Shown: piece by piece, positions 1 to 11,251 of the stretch | Layout: the number at the start of each line of letters is the position of its first letter | Numbering within the stretch: the stretch's first letter is position 1 | Source of the DNA: Heterodera schachtii | Lineage: Eukaryota > Nematoda > Chromadorea > Rhabditida > Heteroderidae | Direction: 5' to 3' | Assembly: GCA_023374025.1 (NCBI GenBank) | Contig: SIJG01000007.1 | Location: 1,779,852 to 1,843,851 of the forward strand | Length of the DNA: 64,000 nucleotides | Translations under genes and position numbers: made by a program | The notes under the pieces: model-generated | What the model saw: only the letters and a program-made list of their open reading frames with translations | Database searches by the model: none | What the model was told of the DNA's origin: nothing

Positions 1-1240
1 TGAAAGGTAGCGATCGGAGAGGCGTAAAAGGAGCGAACGTAGGTACGGAGAGGGAGCGAGCAAGGAGCGGAAGGATGAAAGGGAGCGATCGGAGAGGCGT
101 AAAGGGAGCGAGCATAGGTACGGAAAGGGAGCGAGCAATGGAAGGATGAAAGGGAGCGAGCGAAGGGGGGTAAAGGGAGGGAGCGAGCGTAGGTACGGAA
201 AGGGAGGGAGCGAGCGTAGGTACGGAAAGGGAGGAGCGAGGAGCGGAAGGATGAAAGGGAGCGAGCGTAGGTACGGAAAGGGAGAGAGCAAGGAGCGGAA
301 GGATGAAAGGGAGCGAGCGAAGGGGGGGGAGGGAGCGAGCAAGGAGCGGAAGGATGAAAGGGAGCGAGCGAAGGGGGGGAGGACGGAGGAGCGAGGAGCG
401 GAAGGATGAAAGGGAGCGAGCGTAGGTACGGAAAGGGAGAGAGCAAGGAGCGGAAGGATGAAAGGGAGCGAGCGAAGGGGGGGGAGGGAGCGAGCAAGGA
501 GCGGAAGGATGAAAGGGAGCGATCGGAGAGGCGTAAAGGGAGCGAGCATAGGTACGGAAAGGGAGCGAGCAATGGAAGGATGAAAGGGAGCGAGCGAAGG
601 GGGGTAAAGGGAGCGAGCGTAAGTACGGAAAGTGAGGGAGCGAGCGTAGGTACGGAAAGGGAGAGAGCAAGGAGCGGAAGGATGAAAGGGAGCGTGCGTA
701 GGTACGGAAAGGGAGAGAGCAAGGAGCGGAAGGATGAAAGGGAGCGAGCGAAGGGGGGGGAGGACGGAGGAGCGAGGAGCGGAAGGATGAAAGGGAGCGA
801 GCGTAGGTACGGAAAGGGAGAGAGCAAGGAGCGGAAGGATGAAAGGGAGCGAGCGAAGGGGGGGGGGGGGGAGGGAGCGAGCAAGGAGCGGAAGGATGAA
901 AGGGAGCGATCGGAGAGGCGTAAAGGGAGCGATCATAGGTACGGAAAGGGAGCGAGCAATGGAAGGATGAAAGGGAGCGAGCGAAGGGGGGTAAAGGGAG
1001 CGAGCGTAAGTACGGAAAGTGAGGGAGCGAGCGTAGGTACGGAAAGGGAGAGAGCAAGGAACGGAAGGATGAAAGGGAGCGTGCGTAGGTACGGAAAGGG
1101 AGCGAGCAAGGAGCGGAAGGATGAAAGGGAGCGAGCGAAGGGGGGGGGAGGGAGGAGCGAGGAGCGGAAGGATGAAAGGAAGCGAGCGAAGGGGGGGGGG
1201 GGGAGGGAGGAGCGAGGAGCGGGAGCGAGCGGGGAAGGGG
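1..1240. repeat. Purine-rich higher-order tandem repeat
   Basis: The block is built of short related words (gaaagggagcgagc, ggagcggaaggatgaaaggg, gtaggtacggaaaggg) arranged in longer units. The word gatcggagag recurs at about 87, 521 and 908, so higher-order units of roughly 390-430 bp are repeated with small edits. It runs off the left edge of the window. One strand is almost entirely A+G. Frames stay open through the array because the repeat words contain no stop in those frames, which I do not take as evidence of coding. Confidence 0.9.
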
Positions 1241-2309
1241 TGTTTGTCCGCCCCCTTGCCCCTTTGCCTTTCTTTCTCTACACCTCAAAACACCAAACCC
1301 TTGCCAAAAGTGCACTCTTATCCCCCCCCCCCCCCCCCTCGACCTCACTTTGTTTTTGTCTCCCCCCCCCCCCCCTCTTTCTCTCTTTCTTCGTCTGTGT
1401 TTGTCTGTCTGTCTGTCGAGACTCTCGACGCGGGGGATGACTATGACTATCGCTTGTTTACGCTCCCCGTCGCCAAAGTGACGTCCACCAAATCCACCAC
1501 CACTCCTTCCATCCATCCTTTTCACACAAACATTTTCATCCAGGGAAGCTCACGAGAAATGGCCGAGTGGGCAGATGCAATTTGCCCCCGGGGGTGTTTT
1601 TCAGCCGTGGGATGAATCTCGGCTTAACACATCAGGGCAGGCGAGACTCTCGAGGGTTGCTCGTCGGATCAGTGCACTCTCACGCCCCTTTCCTTTCATC
1701 GGCCGTTCTCTTCAGCACAATTCCATCCTATTTATTTCCTTTTTATTATCGTACTTCTTCCGCACGCCGACATTTTTTTTTTTTGATGGACGGATCTTTC
1801 GACCGAAAACATTGCCTAAGGCGCAACGAATCGGCGGCAGAAAATGCAAATGCGACGCAGCGGAGAAGCCCCGGGGGGAGGAAGGGAAGCCGAGCATTGG
1901 ACGGTGGGCAAATTAAGGGAAATGATTAAATGTGTTGTTTTCGTATAAATCACACAAAATTGGGGAGGGAAAGGAATTTGGGGATTATTATTTGTCTGCT
2001 GTTTACTGAGGGGGCCGGTGAATCCACGCACTCTCCGGCGGATAACGCACACTCAAACAAAAACACCCCCCCCCCCCCCCTGCGCACGCCCCAATTTGAA
2101 ATTGGAGCAATCGCCGGGGGCATCGAAAGGCGACAACGCCCCGGGCAATTTGCAAAAGCATTTCAGAAAGCGAATTCCGCGCTGCGATCAAACACATTCT
2201 CGAGACGGGTGACGGAGAAGGGGAGGACGCGAAAGGAACGAAGGAATACGAACAGAGACAGCAGCGGAAGGAGGAGGAGGAGGGGGAGACGGACTCCTCC
2301 GCGTCGTCC
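1241..2309. other. Upstream region of pdk-1 with poly(C) tracts, no supported gene
   Basis: Pyrimidine-rich sequence follows the repeat, with long C runs near 1322-1338, 1363-1375 and 2068-2080. Short open frames exist on both strands but none has a recognisable domain or a coherent splice pattern. The stretch 2200-2309 is purine-rich and stays open into the proposed first exon of the kinase gene, so part of it may be 5' UTR or additional coding sequence. Confidence 0.5.
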
Positions 2310-5300
2310 ATGTCCAGTCACACCGAAACGATGAAAAGCAGCAGGTCCAAAACTGACTGATCGTTGCTATTTGTTGGCACTTTCCCCACCGTTGGTGCCA
2401 TCCTTTAGCATTGATTCTGGCACTAATCAATTGCCACTGTTAAAACTTACACCAATGAATCCGATTTTCGCTGATTACCCTTTTGCTTTGCAGCAATGGC
2501 TCCGATTGGCCTTTCTGCTCCGATCGGATGAAAATGAAGCAGAGGCCGGCCAAACTGAACCTGAACGAGGCGGGCCCCGCCCCTCCGAGCCCATGCTCAG
2601 TGCAGACACCGCTTGAGGGCGTATCGACGGAGGACACTTTGCAAAGACTGAGGCCGAAGGAGGACCAAGCGGAACAAAGCCCCACGGGGACACTCGCGAC
2701 ACGGACACCGAAGGACTTTTTCTTCATAAAAGTGCTCGGCGAGGGGTCATTTTCGACGGTGGGAGAAGCAAAAGTGGGAAGTGAAGGCTAAGAAGAGACC
2801 GTTAAAGGTGTATTTTGCGAAAGAAGTGACCACGGGGGACGAATATGCGATAAAAGTGCTGCTGAAAAGCGAAATCCGACGGGAGGCCAAAGTGCGCTAT
2901 GTTCTCCGCGAGAAGGACATTATGGCCGCGCTCACTTACGTCCACGGGGGTCACCCTTTTGTCATTCGCCTTTACTGCACCTTTCAAGACAACGACCGAC
3001 TTTGTGAGTTGGGAAGGGCACCAATTCTGATCAATGGATCATTTCGATCATTTTGGGTTGACATTGATCACAATTCCCTCGGGCTGATTGTCTTTTTTGG
3101 CGCAGACTTTGCCTTGGCATATGCCAAACATGGCGAGCTGTTGGATTGGCTGCGCCGGCTCGGCTCATTCGACGAAGCTGGCACCCTTTTCTACGCTTCC
3201 GAAATCCTTTGTGCTTTGGAATTTCTGCACCGGTGCAAAGTGATCCATCGCGATTTGAAGCCGGAGAACATTTTGGTGGGCGCCGATTGGCACATTATGC
3301 TCTCCGACTTTGGCACTGCGAAAATAATCGATGAGCAAACGGACACAATGGGTAAGGAAGGCACCAACAAATGCTTTCCCCCTTTTCTCAAGAACCCATC
3401 ACTATTAATAATTTAGCTTGTTCCTCCTCGTCCGCCGATGTTTCTCCCATCGAACGTCTCCCCCCGGGCGAAGTGCCGGGCATTGTCCCGTCGGTGGCAG
3501 TCAAACCGACCAAACGAAGCGTGCGGAGTTCCTTTGTCGGCACGGCCCATTACATCAGGTGTCCGTGTTTGTTAGCTTTTCCTACGCTTTCTTCGTTTGT
3601 TTTTCAGCCCGGAAGTGCTCAAGTCGGAGGATGTTGGGCCCGAGTGCGACTATTGGGCCCTGGGCGCGATCATTTTCCAAATGATTTCTGGCCAGCCGTA
3701 AGTCATTTATTTGCTAATCGGCAGCCAGTGGCTCATTAACATTTTGAAGGCCTTTCCGCGCGGTCAATGAGTACAAAATCCTGAAGAAGATCCTCAGCCT
3801 GGACTTCCACTTCCCGGATGGCTTTCCCGAGGTCGCCCGTCACCTCGTCAGCCGACTGCTCGTCTATAAGCCCAGCGAACGCCTCGGCAGCTCCCAAAAG
3901 GGAGGCATTGAAGCACTGAAGAGGCACTCCTTCTTTAAGGTAGGCAATGGACAATGAATGACGGAATCACTCAATCCGTTGTTTATAAAGGACGTCGAAT
4001 GGTCGTCTCTGTTCACCCGGAAACCGCCCGAATTGAAGCCGTACCTCCCGGCAAGCAGCGGAGAGCCGGAATTCTATGGGGAGTACAGTCCGCAGCCGGC
4101 TTATGGGCCAATGGACTTTGAGCCGGGACTGAACGAAGCGGCGTTGTACCGGCTGATGGGCCTCGGCAGTTTGGGCGGAGGCGGCTCTGACGAATTCAGC
4201 GAAATCGAATTCAATCGGGAAGGTCGGAGAAATGAGACGGGCGGGAGTGGCATATAGAATTTCCATTTGAATCGGGCATTTCCCGAGATTCGCCCTCCTC
4301 CCCTTCCCAAAAGTTTATTCCGTTGCCCCGGGCGTCGTTTGTTTATTTGGCAATAAAAAGCAGCAAAAACACACTGACAATGAAAAATGGGCTTCATTCC
4401 CTCTCTGATTTCTCATTTTGACTGCTCATTTTCAAGTCAGTCTTCTTTTTTGCGGCTTTCGGTGGAAAAAAATGCCTTTGGTTCGTCCAATTCCAATCGA
4501 AATCCAAGCTGCCCAATTGAAGACCGACTTGGCATTGTGCCAATTCAATCGCACAAAGCTCGAATTCCAATTTATTTCGGCCAATTTGGTCTTTTTTTTA
4601 AATGTGCCACATTATTTTTTACCGTTTTGTATTTCAAAAACTGTTTAGGCATTCGTCTCGACGATGCTTCTTCCTCCCCGTCCGTTAGCTCATCCGTCGC
4701 CCCATCGGTTGAACAAAGCGAACAAAGGCGCCAAAATCGACTGGAAAAGCAACGGAGAGAGAACAAATACCACCGATTTGTGGAGGACAATTTGATACTG
4801 AAGTCGGGACTAATCGACAAAAAGAAGGGACTTTTCGCACGGCGGAGAATGGTAAAGAAAAGAGGAAAAACCAAAAAAGAATAAGGGAAAAGCCGAAGAA
4901 TAGGGGAAAAGCCTAAGAATAGGGGAAAAGCCTAAGAATAGGGGAAAAGCCTAAGAATAGGGGAAAAGCCTAAGAATAGGGGAAAAGCCGAAGAATAGGG
5001 GAAAAGCCTAAGAATAGGTGAAAAGCCAAGGGAAACAAAATTAAGGACGAGAAAGCAGCCAAACCGATTTATCATTGAGACATTTTGAATCAAATGACAT
5101 CATTGCCATTCCCAATGTTCGTCAATTTCAGTTTCTGCTAACAGAAGGGCCGCGTTTGTATTACGTGGACCCCGTCACAATGCATTTGAAAGGCGAAGTG
5201 CCCTTCTCGGAGCAAATGCGCACCGAAGCAAAGAATTTCCGCACATTTTTCGTTCATACGGTAATTTGGTTAAGTTTCGCATTTTTAAAAAATATTTAAG

Positions 5301-5654
5301 CCAAAAAGAACGTATTATTTATTTGACCCCGAACGGCACGCCAAAGATTGGTGCGATGCGATCGATTGGGCACGGGAGAAATATTTGCGCAGGGATCAGC
5401 AGCAATTTCAGCAGCCGAAATGCTGGTCCAAAAAAGCGTTGTCGTTGGAAATGCCATTGAATTCCCAACGACAAAGCGCAAATGCAACAACGGAACATAC
5501 GAGGAACAATTCGAGCCGGACCGAACAGTTCATCGGAAGAAAGGCTAACAGCAGCAGAGAGCGGGACGAAGACCGGCGGAAAGGGACTGATCAGACGGAA
5601 CAGAGTGAAGAGTTAGTGCACAAAACAGCACGGAATGATCAGCCAAAGGGGTGA
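2310..5654 (+). CDS. pdk-1: 3-phosphoinositide-dependent protein kinase 1 (PDK1), spliced
   Basis: This is the AGC master kinase that phosphorylates the T-loop of Akt/SGK/S6K/PKC downstream of PI3K. Exons: 2310-2344 (tentative), 2494-2758, 2808-3003, 3106-3351, 3417-3558, 3608-3697, 3750-3939, 3991-4222, 4649-4851, 5132-5260, 5301-5654. All phases agree and they sum to 693 codons. Visible motifs are the glycine loop GEGSFS, AIKVL lysine, catalytic HRDLKPEN, DFGTAK, T-loop SFVGTAHY with the auto-phosphorylated serine, and PPFRAVNEY. The C-terminal PH domain has LILKSGLIDKKKGLFARRR, LLTEGPRLYYVDP, EAKNFRTFFVHT and RTYYLFDP. The exon 3417-3558 puts a Ser/Pro-rich insert into the activation segment. 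The first exon (ATG at 2310, ATGTCCAGTCAC) splices in frame but has a weak donor; otherwise translation could start at the ATG at 2528. The last intron-flanked exon ends in a low-complexity hydrophilic tail. Confidence 0.94.
4870..5035 (+). repeat. 19-bp minisatellite inside a pdk-1 intron
   Basis: About eight near-perfect copies of aagaataggggaaaagcct lie in the 280-bp intron that interrupts the PH domain (4852-5131). The repeats fill roughly half of an otherwise compact intron. Some copies have g for t near the end of the unit. Confidence 0.9.
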
Positions 5655-5850
5655 GAGAGTGAAGATTCACTATGAGGACTGATCAGAAGAGGGTGGACAG
5701 AGAAGGCAGAGGAGAGGGACTGATCAACATGAGGAGAGAGAGAGAGAATGAGAGAACGAGAGAGAGGAACTGACCAACATGAGGAGAGAGGGAGAGGAGA
5801 AAGGAAGAGACAGTGGACTGATCAAATAAGGAGAGAGAGTGAGGGGAGGA
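5560..5850 (+). repeat. Degenerate actgatca-containing repeats at the 3' end of pdk-1
   Basis: The word (g)gactgatca(a/g) followed by GA-rich sequence recurs about every 40-60 bp (near 5586, 5676, 5717, 5766 and 5817), starting in the last coding exon and continuing past the stop. The copies are imperfect. The array may have extended the protein tail. Confidence 0.5.
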
Positions 5851-7678
5851 GAAAAATCGCCGCCTGAGAAAAACCAAAAAACATGCTCAATCTCAACCAA
5901 TGTTTTATTTGAAGAATTAATTTATTGAATGAAATTAAAGAATTTACGGGAAGTTGGTATTAGCTACACATATAAAAAAGTCAATGTTGACGAAGACTCG
6001 AAAAAGGCACTTTTTGTGGGATGGGCCATTTGGACCTAATCGTAAAACATCTTCTCGGAAGGCTTCCGGGATTCCTGATCAACAGATTCGGTATTGAATC
6101 GATTAGTTCCCACCGAGCAATTAAAATGGTAATCCTTTCGAATTGTGGTCCTGTTAAAATAAAAAAAAATTTCCTTTCTAATAAAAAGGGTAAAAAATAC
6201 GCGATCTCGGATCTGAGCTCACGTTTTGAAATCATTTGCAAAATCAATGACATTCATTTTGACAAATCTGAAGCCCAGGCCCGCATTTGAACCAAAAGTC
6301 AAAACGTTTAAACATATTTTTAAACCGGTTCAGTCAGAAAAAATGGTAAAAAACTCAAATTTTTGTCTAAAAATTCTTTCGGATTCATAATTATATGTAC
6401 ATATGCTGAGAGGAATCGTTGACATCGATTTTGGTACCAAACAATTTTGACCATTTTCCCTTGAAATACGGTAGAAATCAGTCATTTTTGAGATTCCAAT
6501 TGTGACACCCTATGGTGCTCTGCGGATATGAGTCGTTTAACAATCATCCCAAAGACTATTCGGTAGAGAATTTTGTCCTCTTTTTGATAGGCCTACTCAG
6601 ATTTTCCAGAAAAAAATTTCCCAACGAAAAAAATTTCCCAACCCTCTAGAAATTTTCGGGATTTTCCCGATTTTTAGTGAATTTTAGGGTGTTCAGATCA
6701 CCATGAAGGAGTGATCTGATCATGTTGGTCCAAAAGATTTTTTTGAAGCATCAAAAGTTAGCTTAAAAGGAAAAAATTCGTCTCCAAAATTTATTTATTT
6801 ATTATCTTGACCAGTTGCAATTGTGCGGGCGAAATTGATAAAAAAAAATTTTATGCATGCATTTTTAATGGGCTTTCGAATGATACTAATCATTAAGCAA
6901 AATATCGGTTCAAACCCGAATAACAGTTGACTTTGTGTACCATACCCCATTTTCAGTGGTGCATATGTTTAACACCACTTTTTGAATCTCAAATTTAGGG
7001 GCACAGAAAAATCTGAAATAATTTCCCCCCCCCCCCCCCCTCCCTACACAACCATTTCATTTGAAACACAAAGGAGCATTTCCATGATTTTTCTATGAAT
7101 ATTTTTAACTCTAAAAACGGGATTTTCAGTAACAAAATTATAGGAAAAGTAAATGATTTTATCAATCCATCGGCTAATGACCGAATTTTAAACATTTCGA
7201 ATCGGCATTCATTCGTCGTTTTCTGTTACATCGATTTACCAGTCATCCCTCCCTTTTCCCTCCCCTTCCTTTTACTCTCAGCCTTCTCTCACATCGATTT
7301 TCCCTTGTTTCACGCTTCTTCCGTCCTTTTTTCGTTTCTTTCCCGCTTCCTTTTCATTCATTTACATTTTCATTCTTTTCTTGTCCAAATCCTTTTGTTT
7401 CTTACTTTTTTGAATTAAAAGATTTTCATTTTTTGGGAAAAAGCGGTGGGGTCGAAAGAAGTGTAAGTAGTTTTTCTCTATAAATTTTAAGCGTAAAAAC
7501 TAATGCATTTTGTTTGCACATATGACAATGAGTTCTGTTACTAATTACTTTTGTCAGATGTCCTTCCTTCTTGTTTATTTGGTCTCAGATTTGTTATCGT
7601 TAATTATTCGGTACATATTTTTTATTTTTAGACTAACCATCCTTTCATTGACTCTGTCTTTTTCATCTTAATATCGAA
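5851..7678. other. Intergenic AT-rich DNA with degenerate repeat copies
   Basis: No gene is supported. The part near 6180-6400 is similar, with many changes, to the inner arms of the palindromic element at 10773-11243 (compare aatctgaagcccaggcccgc with the related gagacccggactc region). The part 6600-6770 shares a hairpin word with 39690-39830. A C tract of about 17 lies at 7023-7040. Sequence 7220-7420 is T/C-rich. The last 200 bp before 7679 is the likely promoter and 5' UTR of the synaptobrevin gene, but no clear TATA box or trans-splice site could be fixed. Confidence 0.5.
6600..6770 (+). repeat. Dispersed hairpin repeat, copy 1
   Basis: Carries agatcaccatgaaggagtga and tctgatcatgttggtcc, matching the copy at 39690-39830 with a few changes. 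It is preceded by repeats of aaaaaatttcccaa. Confidence 0.6.
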
Positions 7679-8149
7679 ATGGACTCTCCCGCTGGTGCTC
7701 AGCCGTCGAACCCAAACGCTCAACAGCAAGGTGGAGCCCGGCCATCGAACAAACGACTCCAGCAAACGCAGGCACAAGTGGATGAAGTTGTCGGCATAAT
7801 GAAGGTGGTTACAGTTTTTCGAGTAAGTCAGTCAACTAATTGGTCTATTTGCAGGTGAACGTTGAGAAAGTGTTGGAACGTGACCAGAAGCTGTCCCAAT
7901 TGGATGATCGTGCTGATGCTCTTCAAGTTGTTGTGAACTCTTTGCCTCGTTAAATTCATTTTTAGGAAGGTGCGTCGCAATTCGAGAAATCTGCCGCGAC
8001 GCTGAAGCGCAAATATTGGTGGAAGAACATAAAGGCAAGCCTTGTTTTCGGCTCTTTTTCCATAATTGAATTTTGTTTAGATGATCGTGATCATGTGCGC
8101 AATTGTCATCCTGCTGATCATCATCATCGTCATTTGGGCTGGAAAATGA
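7679..8149 (+). CDS. snb-1: Synaptobrevin / VAMP, R-SNARE of synaptic vesicles
   Basis: Four exons, 7679-7804, 7855-7926, 7966-8034 and 8081-8149, give 111 residues. The N-terminus is a short Pro/Gln/Gly-rich tail. The SNARE motif includes [18 protein letters not shown] and [19 protein letters not shown] with the central zero-layer arginine, then the basic WWKNIK stretch and a C-terminal membrane anchor of about 20 hydrophobic residues ending in WAGK. The core matches my recollection of C. elegans SNB-1 almost residue for residue. The third intron (8035-8080) begins with GC, not GT (AAG|gcaagc). The protein should act in the v-SNARE complex for vesicle fusion. The next gene, another SNARE, starts 379 bp downstream on the same strand. 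Confidence 0.96.
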
Positions 8150-8528
8150 ACGAATTGTGCTGCGGTCGGATGCTCGAGAATTTCCAAGTCTTCGTGAATT
8201 GAAAAGATCCATTTACAAACAAAACCCGCGAATCTAATTTGACCAGAGTTCTTGACCAACAATTCCTAAGTCTGTTTCTCATCTCCTGTTTGTGTACCAC
8301 CCGAAAACCCGTCAAAAAATCCGAGTACATACGACACTTACTTCGGTCCCTTCCCACATTCCTAATTTTCAAAACTGTAGAGTCCGCTTGGAATGCGATG
8401 GATTGACACATTTTATGTGATGTGGATAAACTGAATATGTAATTTCTGTTTCTTTTTAAATTGGTTGCATTGACACTTTCCTCCCATACTTTTTCTATTA
8501 TTTATTGGTATTAAAATAAACTTTAAGA

Positions 8529-10735
8529 ATGGCTGTAGCCGTTGATAATACGGCGCTCTTTCGTGCTCGGGCAACGATTTTGAATAAAAAAACGGAAGAG
8601 TCATTTAGGGATAAAGAAAAAGGTCCGTAAGTAAGCCAATTTATGAGAACTCCTTTTGTATGGTTTTACGCTATTTTCTGGGCCCAATTACTAAACATTT
8701 CCTGTTAAGGCATTTCATTTTTAGTTTTGCCATTGGACGGACTGCAGAAAGACCTTCGTACGACGGCAACTTCGAGCTTCTCTCTTTACTGCTCCCATGC
8801 TCACCAAATTTTGACCGACATAACTGAATTGCGCGATTTGGTGTTGGACAAACGCAAGGAGTACATTCTGTGCAGCAATGCATTTTCGCTTTACGGTGTC
8901 CAGAAATTTATGTCCGATGAGGACAGGAGGAAATTCGACCAGGAAACGGGTTAGTCAGAAAAGAAATCGAAATATGTCTATTAAAAAACAACGCAAATTA
9001 ATTTTTATTTAATTGGGTTTGATTTTTCGCCTGAATGGATTTTTTTCAAAAAAAATTTTTTGTTTCTGCTCATCATTTTACTCTCAAAAAATGACCAACT
9101 TTTGCCTTTTAATTAGGAGCCGCCGTGAAAATTTGAGGCAATTTTTTAATAGATTTTGTTAAAATTACCTAATCACATTAACGCTTTTTGGGTGTGTTTT
9201 TAAACCAAATTTTCCGCCAAGTTTATTTAGAAAATTTCTAGGATTTTGCTTGTTTTTTTCCTAATGCTCATTTATAAAAAACATCCTTGGGAAAAAGAAC
9301 TTTCAATTTTCCAATTAGCGAGGCCCAAATCTAAGGACGTCCTTGGCAACCAATAACGAATGACAGCCTTGCGAAAAGTTAAAATCAACGGTAAAAGCCT
9401 CATTTCCAGATTTGGCCTTCAGACATTGCACCAAATTGATCAAGAGTCTTGAGGCACAAATTGAATCTGATCGCACTTTGCGTCCATCCGACCAATTAAA
9501 GCATCTGCTTGCCGTGACGAATTTGCTCAATGTTTATTTGAAAGAAGTGCTTTCTATCGTTACGCAATTAAGGTAACCGATAGTTTTCTGTTCAAAATGA
9601 CACATTTAATATAGCTTTTTCTCCATAAAGTAGAAACAAGTTCAGGAGGTTTTTGATTACTTTTTTTTACAAGTTCCTAACCCAAACTAGAACAAAAAAG
9701 TGGAAAAAAAGTTGGCTCTATGCTAAATAATTCCTCGAATTTTTAAGGGCAATTCATGTGCGAAAATCACGCCAAATTCGTCGTATTTGCCGGTTGGCCA
9801 ATCTCGTTGAAATGTATGGGGCACGAATTGAACAGACGCAAAAGGAGGAGGAAGAAAAGGCGCTGAAATTGGTCCGAATGTTAGAAGAGCTAAAAGAGAA
9901 CGAAAAATGCCAGTGGAGGAAAGAGGAAACACGGGAAGAAGACAAAGAGAATGTTATGTTAAAGAAAGGACCAAGGAAAACGGCGGTGGTCGACGGATGG
10001 GAGGAGGCGCAAATTGAGGAGGAAGAACTGATTGAAAAGCCGACTGAAAGGAAAGTGCCATCGGATGGGTGGGAAGAGGCACAATTCGACGACGAACAAA
10101 TGCACCTCAAGACGAATGAACAACTTTCGAATTCGGTGGACGGATGGGAAGAGACACAAATTTGGACGGAAGAAGCGAACGAAGAACGGTTCAAATCGAA
10201 GGATGTTTTTGAAGAGGCGCAAACGAAGGAAGAAATTGTAATCAAAGCTAAAGAACGACTCAAATCATTGGATGTGTGGGAAAATGGTAAAAGTGAAGAG
10301 CGCGAACAGTCAAAAGGTGCATTTAGTGCTAATAAAACAACGAATTAAAGCCCCACTAGTTAACAGCTGAACAATCCCAACTTCTCGAGGAGAATAGAAA
10401 ATTATTTGAACGGTTTACTACCACCGACGCAGAGCTTTCGAGAATAGAAACGCAAATGAGTGAGATCCAGCGGTTGCAGGGTATATTTGCGGAAAAGGTA
10501 AATACAATTTAAAAATTAAATTGTTATTTTATTTGATTTTTTAAAGATAAGTGAGCAGGAACAAGAAATCGATGTGATCCATTCTAGGACTGTATACACA
10601 TTGGACAATTTGGAGACTGCCAATGAATTTATCAGAGAGGCAATTAAAAATCAGGCTAATCGGCGGGTCATCCTCATATTCTGTTTGCTTGTACTCACTT
10701 TCACTCTCATATTCCTAGACTGGTACAATCCGTGA
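8529..10735 (+). CDS. syx-18: Syntaxin-18-like Q-SNARE of the ER with expanded DGWEEAQ repeats
   Basis: Six exons: 8529-8611 (donor within aaaaag|gtccg), 8725-8949, 9410-9572, 9748-10316, 10367-10497, 10547-10735. Phases agree throughout. The N-terminus MAVAVDNTALFRARATI and the HAHQILTDITELRDLVLDKR region match the STX18 N-terminal domain. The C-terminal SNARE helix contains LSRIETQMSEIQRLQGIF and EQEQEIDVIHSR, followed by a tail anchor ending in FLDWYNP. STX18 works in the ER t-SNARE complex with SEC20 and USE1 for Golgi-to-ER transport. The large fourth exon encodes about five tandem units of roughly 23 residues with the core (V)DGWEEAQ, alternating with Glu/Lys-rich linkers. The human protein has only a single related Trp motif as far as I recall. 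Confidence 0.9.
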
Positions 10736-10772
10736 TTCGGAGTTTGTGATATATGATTCGATATTTTATTTG

Positions 10773-11243
10773 GGTACTAGTGCAGTTGGTACGCCACAAA
10801 ATTTTTTTTTGTTTAAAGTCGTATAAAAAATGTTCCTAGGGTTTTCGAGGGCGCAGATTATGAATCCGAGCTCCATTTCGACCAATTCTGAGACCCGGAC
10901 TCAAATTCGAACATTTGGTCGAAAAGTCTAAAATACTCAAAAAAACTCAAAAAAAAGTTTTTTACCATAGAAAAACTAATTTTTGCATGGACAAATAGTT
11001 TTTTACGTCGATCTGATTACGAAAATTAATTGCTCTATATTGTTGATTATATTTATTTGTTAAAAAACCTTTTTTTGGGAATTTTAGACTTTTCGACCAA
11101 ATGTTCGAATTTGAGTCCGGGACTCAGAATTGGTTGAAATGGAGGTCGGATTCATAATCAGCAACCTCGAAAACCCTAGAAACATTTTTTATACGACTTT
11201 AAACAAAAAAAATTTTTTGTGGCGTACCAACTGCACTAGTACC
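10773..11243. mobile_element. 471-bp palindromic MITE with 8-bp target-site duplication
   Basis: The two halves are inverted copies of each other. The left end ggtactagtgcagttggtac is matched by gtaccaactgcactagtacc at the right end, and the identity extends through about 170 bp per arm (for example the gagacccggactcaaattcg region). The flanks carry a perfect duplication, tttatttg, at 10765-10772 and 11244-11251. An 8-bp duplication is what hAT-type transposases make; assignment to hAT is inference because no transposase is encoded. It sits 37 bp after the syntaxin-18 stop codon. Confidence 0.9.
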
Positions 11244-11251
11244 TTTATTTG

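Noticed and set aside
406..1440. 344-codon open frame through the left-hand repeat
   Set aside because: The frame is open because the repeat words lack stops. It has only Lys/Arg/Glu/Gly repeats, no signal or domain, and its end runs into poly(C)-rich DNA.
1556..1640. tRNA-like box A (tggccgagtggg)
   Set aside because: The expected box B (ggttcgaatcc-like) and a foldable cloverleaf are not present downstream.
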